Source: an uncultured Rikenellaceae bacterium
GTDB lineage: Bacteria > Bacteroidota > Bacteroidia > Bacteroidales > Rikenellaceae
Assembly (NCBI GenBank): GCA_947038405.1
Contig: CAMQVY010000001.1
Coordinates: 1 to 64,000, forward strand
Direction of reading: 5' to 3'
Length of the DNA stretch: 64,000 nucleotides
The notes under the pieces are model-generated. The model made no database searches and was not told the DNA's origin. It saw only the letters and a list, made by a program, of their open reading frames with translations. Every line of letters begins with the position of its first letter. Position 1 is the stretch's first letter. Made by a program: the position numbers and the translations under genes. This document shows, piece by piece, positions 63,969 through 64,000 of the stretch.

Positions 63969-64000
63969 TATAATAAATATTAAAAAACTGTTTACACTCT

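Overview
The window is AT-rich chromosomal DNA from an anaerobic Bacteroidota, most likely order Bacteroidales. The evidence is lineage-typical genes: DUF3078 and DUF4270 envelope proteins, a MoxR/DUF58/Bat aerotolerance operon, pyruvate:ferredoxin oxidoreductase, a glycogen synthase fused to glycogen phosphorylase, futalosine-route MqnE, and a short TonB. Many promoter regions also carry the Bacteroidota -7 box TAnnTTTG, several with TTTG about 18-20 bases upstream. I cannot assign genus or family. Almost all of the window is core genome; 49 protein genes are listed, including rpmH, which is only 51 codons.

Layout. 1-4.1 kb: MFS exporter, S41 protease and DUF3078 protein (minus). 4.3-16.4 kb: endonuclease IV, the large PFOR gene, peptidoglycan glycosyltransferase, an M16 protease pair, a YjbR protein, a serine beta-lactamase-like hydrolase and ATP-dependent PEPCK. 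16.7-30.5 kb: HemW, glycogen synthase-phosphorylase fusion, L35/L20, B12-dependent ribonucleotide reductase, FolB, Pgk, Kbl, an Lrp regulator and QueD. 30.6-43.7 kb: PolA, a tandem SGNH hydrolase, the compact Bat operon (minus), PcrA-type helicase and endonuclease III. 43.8-49.3 kb: NrnA-like DHH phosphoesterase, tyrosine recombinase, HPF, TonB, HflX and Upp. 49.4-52.3 kb: the only clearly accessory segment, with an intact phage terminase large subunit, a small unknown protein and a divergent XRE/S24 autocleavable-type repressor. 52.5-64 kb: L34, MqnE, PASTA protein, RluD-type synthase, TopA, DUF4270 lipoprotein, a GT5 N-domain protein, QueA, TruB and IlvE.

Metabolically the set fits a fermenter. 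PFOR and PEPCK sit at the pyruvate/oxaloacetate node and Pgk serves glycolysis. Glycogen is made and degraded by one fused polypeptide. Deoxynucleotides come from an oxygen-independent class II reductase, and menaquinone comes from the futalosine route. DNA repair is well represented (Nfo, Nth, PolA with an intact proofreading site, PcrA).

The most unusual signal is not a gene. The intergenic regions hold at least three families of short structured repeats. One is a GC-rich double-hairpin element (hairpin CTGCG-loop-CGCAG followed by GCCC-loop-GGGC, ending in AGTTC) present in about five clear copies and two degenerate ones; one pair shows a compensatory stem substitution. A second is an AT-rich family related to GTTTTATCAAACTTCTTTG. 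A third is a palindrome built on GTCTGCGACGC. Some members appear to work as transcription terminators (downstream of pgk and queD). The terminase/repressor island and a 250-base inverted-repeat-bounded segment upstream of the terminase are the other places worth following up.
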